From Actimicrobium sp035984655 (GTDB taxonomy: Bacteria; Pseudomonadota; Gammaproteobacteria; Burkholderiales; Burkholderiaceae_D), in NCBI RefSeq assembly GCF_035984655.1, contig NZ_JAXCHT010000015.1, positions 1 through 64,000 of the forward strand: a DNA stretch of 64,000 nucleotides, written 5' to 3'. The position numbers and the translations under genes are program-made. Positions within the stretch are counted from its first letter, which is position 1. Every line of letters starts with the position of its first letter. Positions 36,053-44,538 of the stretch are shown here, piece by piece. The notes under the pieces were generated by a model that worked only from the letters and a program-made list of their open reading frames with translations, did no database searches and had not been told where the DNA came from.

Positions 36053-36990
36053 TGGAATTATTTCGCATCAAAAAAACCATTCCGTTCATGCGGCATGCGT
36101 TGGTGTTCAACGCGATTTCGGCGCTGACGTTTGTCGCCGCGGTATTTTTCCTGTTCACCAACGGCCTGCACTTCTCCATCGAGTTCAAGGGCGGTACGCT
36201 GATCGAAGTAGCGTACAAGAACGTCGCCAACATCGAAGAAGTCCGCAAGACCGTCGAGAGCCTCGGCTATACCGACAACCAGGTGCAGAATTTTGGCACG
36301 GCGCATGACGTCATGATTCGCCTGCCGGCACAGCTGGGCGTCAACACTGCCCAGCAAAGCGGCAAGGTGCTCGAAGCGCTCAAGCAGAAGGATGCCGATG
36401 TCGAATTGCGGCGGGTCGAGTACGTTGGCCCGCAGGTGGGTGAAGAACTGGCGCAAAACGGCCTGACCGCGCTGGCGATGGTGATCATCGGCATCATGAT
36501 CTATCTGGCGGTCCGGTTCGAATGGAAGTTCGCGGTCGCCGCCATCATCGCCAACATGCATGACGTGATCATCATTCTTGGCTTCTTTGCCTTCTTCCAG
36601 TGGGAGTTCTCGCTGACCGTGCTGGCCGCCGTGCTGGCGGTGCTGGGATACTCGGTCAACGAATCGGTCGTGATCTTCGACCGGATTCGCGAAAACTTCC
36701 GCACCCAGCGCAAGTCGTCGGTCACCGAAGTCATCGACAGCGCGATTACCAGCACCATTTCGCGCACCGTGATCACCCACGGCTGCACCCAGATGATGGT
36801 GTTGTCGATGCTGTTGTTTGGCGGCCCGTCGCTGCACTTCTTTGCGATCGCCTTGACGATCGGGATCTGTTTCGGGATTTATTCGTCGGTATTTGTCGCT
36901 GCCGCAGTCGCCATGTGGCTTGGCGTCAAGCGCGAAGACCTGATCAAACCGATCAAGGAAAAGGACGAAACGGGTGGCGCGGTCGTGTAA
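36052..36990 (+). CDS. secF: Protein translocase subunit SecF
   Basis: Partner of SecD, 312 residues with six spans. Landmarks: MRHALVFNAISALTFVAAVFF, FSIEFKGGTLIEV, VGPQVGEELAQNGLTALAMVIIGIMIYLAVRFEWKFAVAAI, and AVLAVLGYSVNESVVIFDRIRENFR, which holds the helix-4 residues shared with RND proteins. Followed by a Rho-independent terminator at 37039-37075, so the yajC-secD-secF unit ends here. Confidence 0.97.
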   Translation: MELFRIKKTIPFMRHALVFNAISALTFVAAVFFLFTNGLHFSIEFKGGTLIEVAYKNVANIEEVRKTVESLGYTDNQVQNFGTAHDVMIRLPAQLGVNTAQQSGKVLEALKQKDADVELRRVEYVGPQVGEELAQNGLTALAMVIIGIMIYLAVRFEWKFAVAAIIANMHDVIIILGFFAFFQWEFSLTVLAAVLAVLGYSVNESVVIFDRIRENFRTQRKSSVTEVIDSAITSTISRTVITHGCTQMMVLSMLLFGGPSLHFFAIALTIGICFGIYSSVFVAAAVAMWLGVKREDLIKPIKEKDETGGAVV

Positions 36991-37038
36991 GTTGTTGGCG
37001 CCGCAGTCGCGTTGACGCGGCTGGCATTGATATTTCTC

Positions 37039-37075
37039 AACCCTCTGGACTGAAAAGTCCCGGGGGTTTTGTTTT
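37039..37075 (+). terminator. Rho-independent terminator after secF
   Basis: AACCC..C.GGACT pairs with AGTCC..GGGGTT around a GAAA loop (one internal mismatch and a G.T pair), followed directly by TTTTGTTTT. It lies about 50 nt after the secF stop. Confidence 0.85.
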
Positions 37076-37262
37076 AGTTGCTATGATGCAAGTTCAAGGC
37101 TGGTTTTTGCGGACTGGCTGTAACGTTCGCAGCGGCGACACGAGCGGATCGAACGTGTAATTTACCGCTGCAACCAATCTTTCCGGGAGCTGGCACAGGT
37201 TTGCCAGTCCCATCGACCAACACTCTGTCACCCTCACGATCGCGATTGTCGAGCTCACGAAC

Positions 37263-38585
37263 ATGCCAGAACAACAATCCGCCACCAGCCAGGCCTCGGT
37301 GAATCCCCATTACCTGAGCAAGGTCATGGAGCTGTCCGAGAACATGGACGTGGAGGCGAGCGAGGACATCCTTGATGCGCGCGGCAACAAGCTGATCGCG
37401 CGGGGTGCCCGCATCTCGCGCAACATGCAGGAAAGGCTGATCCTGCACAAACTGCGCAAGCCACTGGAATCCTGCATGACGATTACCGGTGGCATGAACG
37501 TCAATGCCGTCGTGTCCGAAGCGCGCCGCCTGCTCGACACCAATGAACCGCTGGGCTACATCCTCAAGGCCAGCGACGGCGCCGGCATGTCGCCGTTCGA
37601 GTTGCTGGAATCGATTCCGATTGGCAGCGTAATGCGGATGATGCTGACCATTACCGATCGGGTCGGACCGGCGGCATTCAGTCACTGCGTGATGGTCAGC
37701 ATGATCGCCATTGCGCTGGCCAGAAAATCCGGCATGGCGCAAAAGGAGCAGATGGTCGCTGCCATCGGCGGCTTGTTGCATGACATTGGCGAACTGTATA
37801 TCGAGCCGGAGTATCTGCGTTCCGGAAAACGCCTGCTGCCGCATGAGTGGCGGCATGTCGTGGTGCATCCGCGCATCGGCCAGTTGCTCATCAGTGAACT
37901 CGAGACCTATCCGGCGGCCGTCGGCATCGCCGTGTCCGAGCATCATGAACGTTTCGACGGCGCCGGCTACCCGCGCCGCCTGAGTGGTGCGCGCATCAGT
38001 CCGGTTGGCCAGATCCTGGCGGTCGCGGAAATGATTGGTGGTTTGCTGATGCAAAAGGAAAACCCATTGCGGCGCGCCGAATTGGCGCTGAAAATCATTC
38101 CGTCCGAGCACGCCCATCCGCTGATTTCGGTGGTGTCGAAGGCGCTGCGACTGTCGCAAACAACGCCAACCGATGCGATCAACATGATGTCGTCGCCGGA
38201 AGCCAGTGAGCGTATCCGCACCCTGCTGGACTATATTCCCGTCATCATCAAAACCGCCGGCCAGATGGCCGAACTGCCCGAACTGGCATCGACAGAGGCC
38301 AAACATTTGCTGGCGCAGACGATCTACCGCATCGCAAAGATCGAGCGCGCATTTTCCAGTACCGGGCTGGAAATGTATGCCCGTGACGGGCAGGTGCACA
38401 GCGGCGAAATCCTGTTTGAACTGATTGTCGCGACCAAGGAAATTCAGTGGCGACTGCGTGACGTGGCGCGCGACCTGGCATTGAATTCGTCGTCGTTTGC
38501 CGCCGTCGAAAGCGCGGCGCTCGCGCCCCTCATTGCCATGCTTGATGCCAGCCCGGATGCGCATCCGGCAGCGCCCGTCCATTGA
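37263..38585 (+). CDS. HD-GYP-like domain protein (possible c-di-GMP phosphodiesterase)
   Basis: 440 residues. The N-terminal ~120 residues are helical and not recognised. An HD-GYP-type domain follows: His141 in FSHCVMVS, His173-Asp174 in LLHDIGELYI, His202 in VVVHPRIG, then HHERFDGAGYPRRL (228-240). HD-GYP proteins hydrolyse c-di-GMP. The lysine that normally follows HD-x-G is Glu177 here, which may alter activity. The C-terminal ~130 residues form a further helical region. The protein could act near membrane regulation of motility, but nothing in the context shows this. A perfect CGTTCG/CGAACG pair lies in the 180-nt upstream gap. Confidence 0.8.
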   Translation: MPEQQSATSQASVNPHYLSKVMELSENMDVEASEDILDARGNKLIARGARISRNMQERLILHKLRKPLESCMTITGGMNVNAVVSEARRLLDTNEPLGYILKASDGAGMSPFELLESIPIGSVMRMMLTITDRVGPAAFSHCVMVSMIAIALARKSGMAQKEQMVAAIGGLLHDIGELYIEPEYLRSGKRLLPHEWRHVVVHPRIGQLLISELETYPAAVGIAVSEHHERFDGAGYPRRLSGARISPVGQILAVAEMIGGLLMQKENPLRRAELALKIIPSEHAHPLISVVSKALRLSQTTPTDAINMMSSPEASERIRTLLDYIPVIIKTAGQMAELPELASTEAKHLLAQTIYRIAKIERAFSSTGLEMYARDGQVHSGEILFELIVATKEIQWRLRDVARDLALNSSSFAAVESAALAPLIAMLDASPDAHPAAPVH

Positions 38586-38601
38586 CAGGCGCTGCCGTGC
38601 T

Positions 38602-39969
38602 TCAGATCGACCGCGCCAGTTTTTCGGCAATGCCGATATAGTTCGACGGGGTCATGGCCAGCAACAAGTCCCTGGCCTCCTGCGGGATGGCAAGGCCGAG
38701 GATGAACTCGCGCAGGGCGTCTTTTGAAATGCCCTTGCCGCGGGTGAGTTCTTTCAGTTGCTCGTACGGATTGGCGATGCCGTAGCGGCGCATCACCGTC
38801 TGCACCGGTTCGGCCAGCACTTCCCACGTCGCATCGAGGTCGGCAGCCAGCCGCTCTGGATTGACTTCCAGCTTGTTCAGGCCGCGCAGGCAACTGTCAT
38901 ACGCCAGGATCGTGTAGCCGAAGGCGACGCCGATATTGCGCAGCACGGTCGAGTCGGTCAGGTCACGCTGCCAGCGCGAGATCGGCAGCTTGTCCGACAT
39001 ATGCTTGAGCATCGCATTGGCCAGGCCCAGATTGCCTTCGGAGTTTTCAAAGTCGATCGGATTGACCTTGTGCGGCATGGTCGAGGAACCGATCTCGCCG
39101 GCTTTCAGGCGCTGTTTGAAATAGCCGACCGAGATGTAGCCCCACAGATCGCGGTTCAAATCCAGCAGGATGGTGTTGGCGCGGGTGACCGCGTCGAACA
39201 GTTCCGCCATGTAGTCGTGCGGTTCGATCTGGATCGTGTACGGATTGAACACCAGGCCAAGCCGCTGTTCGATCACATTGCGGGAGAACGTCTCCCAGTC
39301 GAACTCGGGGTACGCCGACAGGTGGGCATTGTAATTGCCGACCGCGCCATTCATTTTTCCGAGAATCTCGACGCCGGCAATGCGTTCGGCAGCGCGCCGC
39401 AGACGCGCCACCACATTGGCAATTTCCTTGCCCAGCGTGGTCGGGCTGGCCGGCTGGCCATGCGTGCGCGACAGCATCGGCAGGGCGGCGTGCTCGCGCG
39501 CCAGCGCGGCGAGGCGGTCGATCACCGCCTGCAGGCCGGGCAACAGCACGTCGTTGCGGGCCGCCATCAGCATCATCCCGTGCGAGGTGTTGTTGATGTC
39601 TTCGGAGGTGCAGGCAAAGTGAATGAATTCGGACGCCGCGACCAGTTCCGGTACGTCGGCAACCTGTTCCTTGAGCCAGTATTCGACGGCCTTCACGTCA
39701 TGGTTGGTGACGGCTTCGATGGCCTTGATGCGTTCGGCGTCGGTCTCGGTGAAGTCGCTGGCGAGCTGGTCGAGCAACGCCGCGGCAGTCGGGCTGAACG
39801 GCTTGATCTCGCTGAAGCCGGCGGCGGCGAGCGCCTGCAGCCACGCGATTTCGACCTTGACGCGGTGATGCATGAAGCCGGCTTCCGACAGGATCGGACG
39901 CAACGCGTCGGTGCGGCTGGCGTAACGGCCATCCAGCGGGGAGAGGGCGGAAAGAGGGGACAAGGGCAT
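38602..39969 (-). CDS. purB: Adenylosuccinate lyase
   Basis: Acts twice in purine synthesis, releasing fumarate from SAICAR and adenylosuccinate; 455 residues. N-terminal LSALSPLDGRYASRTDALRPILSEAGFM is typical, followed by TNHDVKAVEYWLKEQ, HFACTSEDINNTSHGMML, and the fumarase/lyase signature GSSTMPHKVNPIDFENSEGN. The ATG at 39969 gives the conserved start; in-frame codons upstream add an unrelated stretch. Convergent with the HD-GYP-like gene. Confidence 0.96.
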   Translation of the reverse strand: MPLSPLSALSPLDGRYASRTDALRPILSEAGFMHHRVKVEIAWLQALAAAGFSEIKPFSPTAAALLDQLASDFTETDAERIKAIEAVTNHDVKAVEYWLKEQVADVPELVAASEFIHFACTSEDINNTSHGMMLMAARNDVLLPGLQAVIDRLAALAREHAALPMLSRTHGQPASPTTLGKEIANVVARLRRAAERIAGVEILGKMNGAVGNYNAHLSAYPEFDWETFSRNVIEQRLGLVFNPYTIQIEPHDYMAELFDAVTRANTILLDLNRDLWGYISVGYFKQRLKAGEIGSSTMPHKVNPIDFENSEGNLGLANAMLKHMSDKLPISRWQRDLTDSTVLRNIGVAFGYTILAYDSCLRGLNKLEVNPERLAADLDATWEVLAEPVQTVMRRYGIANPYEQLKELTRGKGISKDALREFILGLAIPQEARDLLLAMTPSNYIGIAEKLARSI

Positions 39970-40110
39970 GATGGGCGCGCGGCAACGGTGAATGTGGAGG
40001 GCGGATTTTACCACCGCTGACGCTGCAGAAATCCGGTTTTGTCAAGCGCCGGGAATGGTTACGCAATGCCACAGTAACGACAAGTTGCGAGCCGGGAGCA
40101 GGGTTGCCGA

Positions 40111-40119
40111 TGCTATAAT
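40111..40119 (+). promoter_or_regulatory. Extended -10 promoter of the GST gene
   Basis: TGCTATAAT gives a TGn extension directly before a perfect TATAAT (40114-40119), 27 nt upstream of the GST ATG. No good -35 is present, as is normal for extended -10 promoters. Confidence 0.55.
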
Positions 40120-40146
40120 CCGGCCAAATTCTCCCTCTAAGTGCCT

Positions 40147-40755
40147 ATGAAACTCATCGGATCGCTCGCCAGTCCCTTCGTACGCAAAGTGCGTGTTGTC
40201 ATGGCAGAAAAAAAGCTCGATTACGAGTTCGCACTCGAAGATGTCTGGCTTGCCACCAGCACCATTCAGCAATCCAATCCGCTGGGCAAGGTGCCATGCC
40301 TGATCATGGAAGATGGCGGCGCAATGTTTGATTCGCGCGTCATCGTCGAGTATCTCGACACACTCACCCCGGTGGGCAAGCTGATTCCCGCACATGGCCG
40401 CGAACGCGCCGAAGTCAAATGCTGGGAAGCGCTGGCCGACGGCGTCTGCGATGCCGCGTTGCTGGTCCGTCTGGAAAAGACCCAGCGTCCGGAAGCGCAG
40501 CAAAATACCGCCTGGACCGAGCGCCAGTTGTCGAAAGTCCACGCAGGTATCAAGGCGATGTCGACCGGCCTGTCCGACACGGCATTCTGTGCCGGCAATC
40601 AGTACACGCTGGCCGATGTCGCGGTGTGCTGCGCACTGGGCTGGATCAGTTTCCGGTTTGCCGAGATTGACTGGCGTGCCGACTACGCCAATCTGGCCAA
40701 GCTGTACGACAAGGTGATCGAACGTCCCTCGTTCAAGGAAACGGCGCCGCAGTAA
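40147..40755 (+). CDS. Glutathione S-transferase family protein
   Basis: 202 residues with the canonical GST layout: N-terminal thioredoxin-like domain (MKLIGSLASPFVRKVRVVMAEKK, with Ser9-Pro10 at the glutathione-activating position, NPLGKVPCLIMEDGGAMFDSRVIVEYL) and an all-helical C-terminal domain (YTLADVAVCCALGWISFRF). It resembles YibF/zeta-like bacterial GSTs; substrate unknown. The ATG at 40147 is used rather than a GTG two codons earlier. Its last 23 nt overlap the convergent mnmA 3' end. Confidence 0.9.
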   Translation: MKLIGSLASPFVRKVRVVMAEKKLDYEFALEDVWLATSTIQQSNPLGKVPCLIMEDGGAMFDSRVIVEYLDTLTPVGKLIPAHGRERAEVKCWEALADGVCDAALLVRLEKTQRPEAQQNTAWTERQLSKVHAGIKAMSTGLSDTAFCAGNQYTLADVAVCCALGWISFRFAEIDWRADYANLAKLYDKVIERPSFKETAPQ

Positions 40756-41899
40756 GCGCTGCCAGGTCCGCCGGCGTTTCCGGCGTGACTGCGCTCAGCG
40801 GGGTGTCGATGATGCCGCCGCCGAGACACACGTCGCCCTGATACAGCACCGCAGACTGGCCGGGCGTGACCGCCCACTGTGCCACGTCAAAATCCACCCG
40901 CATGCGCACCGCGTCCATCATGCTGAAGCGGCAGCCGACATCAGCCTGCCGATAGCGCGTCTTGGCCGACATCACGCCGGGCGCCGGCGGTACTCCCGCA
41001 ATCCAGCTGTTCTGCGTCGCTTCCAGTCCGTCTGCCAGCAACCACGGATGATCGTGGCCCTGCACCACATACAGGATGTTTTGTGCGATGTCCTTGCGTG
41101 CGACATACCAGGCGTCACTGCTGCCGTCGGCATTCTGATGGGCCTTGTTGCCGCCAATCCCGATCCCCTTGCGCTGGCCCAGCGTATAGAAACTCAAGCC
41201 GACGTGCTCGCCAATCGTATCGCCGTCGGGCGTCTTCATGGGGCCGGGCTGATACGACAGATAGCGGTTGAGGAAATCACGGAAGGGCCGCTCGCCAATG
41301 AAGCAGATGCCGGTGGAGTCCTTCTTCCTTGCGTTCGGCAGGCCCAGTTGCTCGGCCATCGTCCGGACTTCGGTCTTGCGGATTTCACCAAGCGGAAACA
41401 GCGTCTTCGACAATTGCGCCTGGTTCAGGCGGTGCAGGAAATAACTTTGATCCTTGGTGTGGTCGACCGCCTTGAGCAATTCAAAGCGACCCGCCTCGCT
41501 GGCTGACTCGCGCACCCTTGCGTAGTGGCCGGTGGCGATCAGGTCGGCACCCAGATGCATTGCATGATCGAGAAACGCCTTGAACTTGATTTCGGCATTG
41601 CACAGCACATCCGGATTGGGCGTGCGGCCGGCCTGGTATTCGCGCAGGAACTCGGCGAACACGCGGTCCTTGTACTCGGCGGCGAAGTTCACCGCTTCGA
41701 TGTCGATGCCGAGCACGTCGGCTACGCTGACGGCATCGATCCAGTCCTGCCGGGTCGAGCAGTATTCGTCATCGTCATCGTCTTCCCAGTTCTTCATGAA
41801 CAGGCCGATGACTTCATACCCCTGTTGCTTGAGCAGTGCCGCCGAGACCGATGAATCAACCCCACCGGACAAGCCGATCACGACCTTCTTCTTACTCAT
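40733..41899 (-). CDS. mnmA: tRNA-specific 2-thiouridylase MnmA
   Basis: Makes 2-thiouridine at position 34 of Lys, Glu and Gln tRNAs; 388 residues. PP-loop motif IGLSGGVDSSVSAALLKQQGYEV, catalytic cysteine in NPDVLCNAEIKFKAFLDHA, GHYARV, the second cysteine in STGICFIGERPFRDFLNRYL, and QRKGIGIGG. The start at 41899 gives MSKKKVVIGLSGG. It overlaps the upstream nudix gene by 8 nt and the convergent GST gene by 23 nt. Confidence 0.96.
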   Translation of the reverse strand: MSKKKVVIGLSGGVDSSVSAALLKQQGYEVIGLFMKNWEDDDDDEYCSTRQDWIDAVSVADVLGIDIEAVNFAAEYKDRVFAEFLREYQAGRTPNPDVLCNAEIKFKAFLDHAMHLGADLIATGHYARVRESASEAGRFELLKAVDHTKDQSYFLHRLNQAQLSKTLFPLGEIRKTEVRTMAEQLGLPNARKKDSTGICFIGERPFRDFLNRYLSYQPGPMKTPDGDTIGEHVGLSFYTLGQRKGIGIGGNKAHQNADGSSDAWYVARKDIAQNILYVVQGHDHPWLLADGLEATQNSWIAGVPPAPGVMSAKTRYRQADVGCRFSMMDAVRMRVDFDVAQWAVTPGQSAVLYQGDVCLGGGIIDTPLSAVTPETPADLAALTAAPFP

Positions 41900-42377
41900 G
41901 CATGTCCCCGTAAATGGATGGATCGCTGAACAGCACCGACAGCGGCGTGCGCTGGCCGGCGAGGTAGTCATCGATGCAACGCATGACCAGTTCGCTGCGG
42001 TGCTTGCTGCGGCAGGCCATCAGTTCATCGTACGACATCCACAGCGCGCGCAGGATGCCGTGATCGAGAGGCTGGTCATACACCTGACCGGCATCGCCGC
42101 AAAACGCAAAGCGCAGGAACGTGGTGGCCTTGCCGGTGCGCACCGACAGATAGCGCGCCATGTAAAAGCCGATCAATGCGGTGGGCGTGAATTCATGCGC
42201 GGTTTCTTCCAGGGTTTCGCGCACCACGGCCTGCTCCAGCGATTCGAGCGGATCGAGATGGCCGGCCGGTTGATTGAAGCGAATGCCGTCGCTGGTCTCT
42301 TCCTCTACCATCAGAAATTTGCCGTCGCGCTCGACAATGGCCGCTACCGTCACGGATGGTTTCCAAATGTCAGTCAT
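41892..42377 (-). CDS. NUDIX hydrolase, NudJ-like
   Basis: 161 residues with a complete Nudix box G-x5-E-x7-RETLEET (GHLDPLESLEQAVVRETLEET). N-terminal KPSVTVAAIVERDGKFLMVEEE and the TFLRFAFCGD strand match NudJ, a nucleoside di/triphosphate and HMP-PP phosphatase usually found beside mnmA. AGGGGA about 6 nt upstream of the ATG at 42377 supports the start. The stop overlaps the mnmA start, so the two are coupled. Confidence 0.92.
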   Translation of the reverse strand: MTDIWKPSVTVAAIVERDGKFLMVEEETSDGIRFNQPAGHLDPLESLEQAVVRETLEETAHEFTPTALIGFYMARYLSVRTGKATTFLRFAFCGDAGQVYDQPLDHGILRALWMSYDELMACRSKHRSELVMRCIDDYLAGQRTPLSVLFSDPSIYGDMHE

Positions 42378-42647
42378 AGATTCCCCTGAAAGAGGCGCCA
42401 TTTTACCGTGTGGCAGCGTCGCGTTGGTGCGCCGCGCAATTGTCGGGGCGGGTCCTGGTTTAATCCGCCACACAAGTCCGGCCGGAAGCATTTGGCGAAT
42501 TGCGAAAAGGAGGGCAAAATCAACAACCTTTTCAAAACCATGTGTCGGTTACCGCCGGCCACCACTGTCGCAACCACGCGGCGAATATGACGATCCCTGT
42601 TGCCGCGGCACAGCATCTTTTAGTGGGAAATCCCTACCGTGATCAAC
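42378..42647. other. Intergenic region between nudix and pntAA
   Basis: The 331-nt divergent gap (42378-42708) has no convincing gene. Short frames here show no family or codon-use support. Apart from the pnt promoter near its right end, I see nothing in it. Confidence 0.5.
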
Positions 42648-42675
42648 TTGCTGCGGTGGAATTTCCGTGTAATAT
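42648..42675 (+). promoter_or_regulatory. Promoter of the pnt-panD operon
   Basis: -35 TTGCTG (42648-42653), 16-nt spacer, -10 TAATAT (42670-42675), 33 nt before the pntAA ATG. GGAG sits 7 nt upstream of that ATG. Confidence 0.6.
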
Positions 42676-42708
42676 CAAAATGATCAGCTATTCCTCTTGG
42701 AGAAACTC

Positions 42709-43830
42709 ATGAAAATCGGCATTCCCGCCGAGACACGGCCGGGCGAAACGCGCGTTGCCGCGACTCCCGAAACCGTCAAGAAACTGGTCGCCGCCAAGCA
42801 CGCGGTCATCGTTCAGAGTGGTGCAGGCGTGGCCGCCAGCGTCACCGACGACGCCTACCTTGCCGCTGGTGCGACCATCGGTTCCGCCGCCGAGGCATTT
42901 GCCGCCGAGATGGTACTGAAAGTGCGCGCGCCCGGCCCCGACGAATTGCCGTTGCTCAAACCGGGCACCGTCGTCATCGGCATGTTGAATCCGTTCGACG
43001 GCGACAACATCGCTGCGATGGCGGCGCAAGGGCTGGTTGCCTTCGCGCTCGAAGCCGCGCCACGCATCACGCGCGCGCAGTCGATGGACGTGCTGTCATC
43101 GCAAGCCAACATCGCCGGCTACAAGGCCGTGCTGCTGGCTGCCAATACCTATCAGCGCTTCATGCCAATGCTGATGACCGCTGCCGGCACCGTCAAGGCC
43201 GCGCGCATGCTGATCATGGGCGTGGGCGTGGCAGGACTGCAGGCGATCGCCACCGCCAAGCGGCTCGGTGCAGTGATCGAAGCCTCCGACGTGCGGCCAC
43301 CAGTCAAGGAACAGGTCGAGTCGCTCGGCGCCAAGTTCCTCGATGTGCCATTCCTGACTGACGAAGAAAAAGAAATCGCGCAAGGCAGCGGCGGCTATGC
43401 GCGCTCGATGCCGGCCGACTGGATGCGGCGGCAGGCCGAGCTGGTGCATGAGCGTGCCAAGCTGGCCGACATCATCATCACCACCGCGCTGATCCCGGGC
43501 CGCAAGGCGCCGATCCTGATCAGCGAAGAGACCGTCAAGGCGATGAAGCCGGGCTCCGTGATCGTCGACATGGCGGTGGAGCAGGGCGGCAATTGCCCAC
43601 TGTCGGAACTCGGCAAGACCGTCACCAAATACGGCGTGCACATCATCGGCGAACCGAACCTGGCCACGCTGCTGGCGGCCGATGCCTCGGCGCTGTATGC
43701 GCGCAACGTACTCGATTTCCTGAAGCTGATCATCGACAAGGACGGCGCGCTGGCGATCAATCGCGACGACGAGATCGTTGCCGCGACGCTGTTGTGTTCC
43801 GGCGGCGATATCTTGCGCAAGCAGGCGTGA
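42709..43830 (+). CDS. pntAA: NAD(P) transhydrogenase alpha subunit, part 1 (domain I)
   Basis: NAD-binding domain I of proton-translocating transhydrogenase, which makes NADPH from NADH using the proton gradient; 373 residues, cytoplasmic. MKIGIPAETRPGETRVAATPETVKKL, TAAGTVKAARMLIMGVGVAGLQAIATAKRLGAVIEASDVRP and PADWMRRQAELVHERAKLADIIITTALIPGRKAP are consensus. The enzyme is split over three genes (pntAA, pntAB, pntB), and here panD lies between the first and second. Confidence 0.95.
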   Translation: MKIGIPAETRPGETRVAATPETVKKLVAAKHAVIVQSGAGVAASVTDDAYLAAGATIGSAAEAFAAEMVLKVRAPGPDELPLLKPGTVVIGMLNPFDGDNIAAMAAQGLVAFALEAAPRITRAQSMDVLSSQANIAGYKAVLLAANTYQRFMPMLMTAAGTVKAARMLIMGVGVAGLQAIATAKRLGAVIEASDVRPPVKEQVESLGAKFLDVPFLTDEEKEIAQGSGGYARSMPADWMRRQAELVHERAKLADIIITTALIPGRKAPILISEETVKAMKPGSVIVDMAVEQGGNCPLSELGKTVTKYGVHIIGEPNLATLLAADASALYARNVLDFLKLIIDKDGALAINRDDEIVAATLLCSGGDILRKQA

Positions 43831-43832
43831 CG

Positions 43833-44195
43833 ATGCAGCGCATCATGTTGCGGGCCAAGCTGCACCGCGTCACCGTCACCCAGTGCGATCTGAATTACGA
43901 AGGTTCCTGCGGCATCGATGCGGATTTGCTGGACGCCGCCGACATCCGGCCGTTTGAAAAAATCGAGCTGTACAACGTCAACAACGGCGCGCGGTTCTCG
44001 ACCTATGCCATCGTCGGCCAGCGTGGCAGCGGCAAGATCTCGCTCAACGGTGCGGCGGCCAGGCTGGCCCATCTGGGTGACCTGCTGATCATCTGCACCT
44101 ACGCGCCGATGAATGACACCGAGGTGCAGCAGTACGTGCCCAAAGTCGTCTTCGTCGATGCCGCCAACCACATCACCAGCCTGAAAAAAATCTAG
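43833..44195 (+). CDS. panD: Aspartate 1-decarboxylase (pyruvoyl enzyme)
   Basis: Makes beta-alanine from aspartate for pantothenate and CoA; 120 residues. The self-cleavage site Gly24-Ser25 is intact in LNYEGSCGID and generates the pyruvoyl group. KLHRVTVTQCDLNYEGS, ELYNVNNGARFSTYAI, GSGKISLNGAAARLAHLGDLLIICTYAPM are family consensus. It begins 2 nt after the pntAA stop and ends 16 nt before pntAB, so it is co-transcribed with the transhydrogenase. No other pan gene is nearby. Confidence 0.95.
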   Translation: MQRIMLRAKLHRVTVTQCDLNYEGSCGIDADLLDAADIRPFEKIELYNVNNGARFSTYAIVGQRGSGKISLNGAAARLAHLGDLLIICTYAPMNDTEVQQYVPKVVFVDAANHITSLKKI

Positions 44196-44211
44196 CGTCC
44201 AGGAGGACAAC

Positions 44212-44538
44212 ATGGAAGTCAGTCACACCATCATCAACCTCATCATTTTCGTGCTGGCGATTTACGTCGGTTATCACGTCGTCTGGACCGTCACGCCGGC
44301 GCTGCACACGCCGCTGATGGCGGTGACCAATGCGATCTCGGCCATCATCATCGTTGGCGCCATGCTCGCCGCCGGCCTCACCGAAGGTCCGCTCGGACAG
44401 GTCATGGGCACGCTGGCGGTAGCGCTGGCGGCAGTCAATGTGTTCGGCGGCTTTCTGGTCACGCAACGCATGCTCGAAATGTTCAAGAAAAAAGAGCCGA
44501 AGGCGATCAAGGCCAGTGAGAAGGGAGCCGCGCAATGA
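44212..44538 (+). CDS. pntAB: NAD(P) transhydrogenase alpha subunit, part 2 (membrane)
   Basis: 108-residue membrane part of the alpha subunit with three helices: TIINLIIFVLAIYVGYHVVWTV, LMAVTNAISAIIIVGAMLAAGL and MGTLAVALAAVNVFGGFLVTQRML. It joins PntB to form the proton channel. AGGAGG lies just upstream of the ATG. It overlaps pntB by 4 nt. Confidence 0.93.
   Translation: MEVSHTIINLIIFVLAIYVGYHVVWTVTPALHTPLMAVTNAISAIIIVGAMLAAGLTEGPLGQVMGTLAVALAAVNVFGGFLVTQRMLEMFKKKEPKAIKASEKGAAQ

Noticed and set aside
42408..42590. Small open frame in the nudix-pntAA gap
   Set aside because: No family resemblance, no ribosome binding site and composition unlike neighbouring genes.
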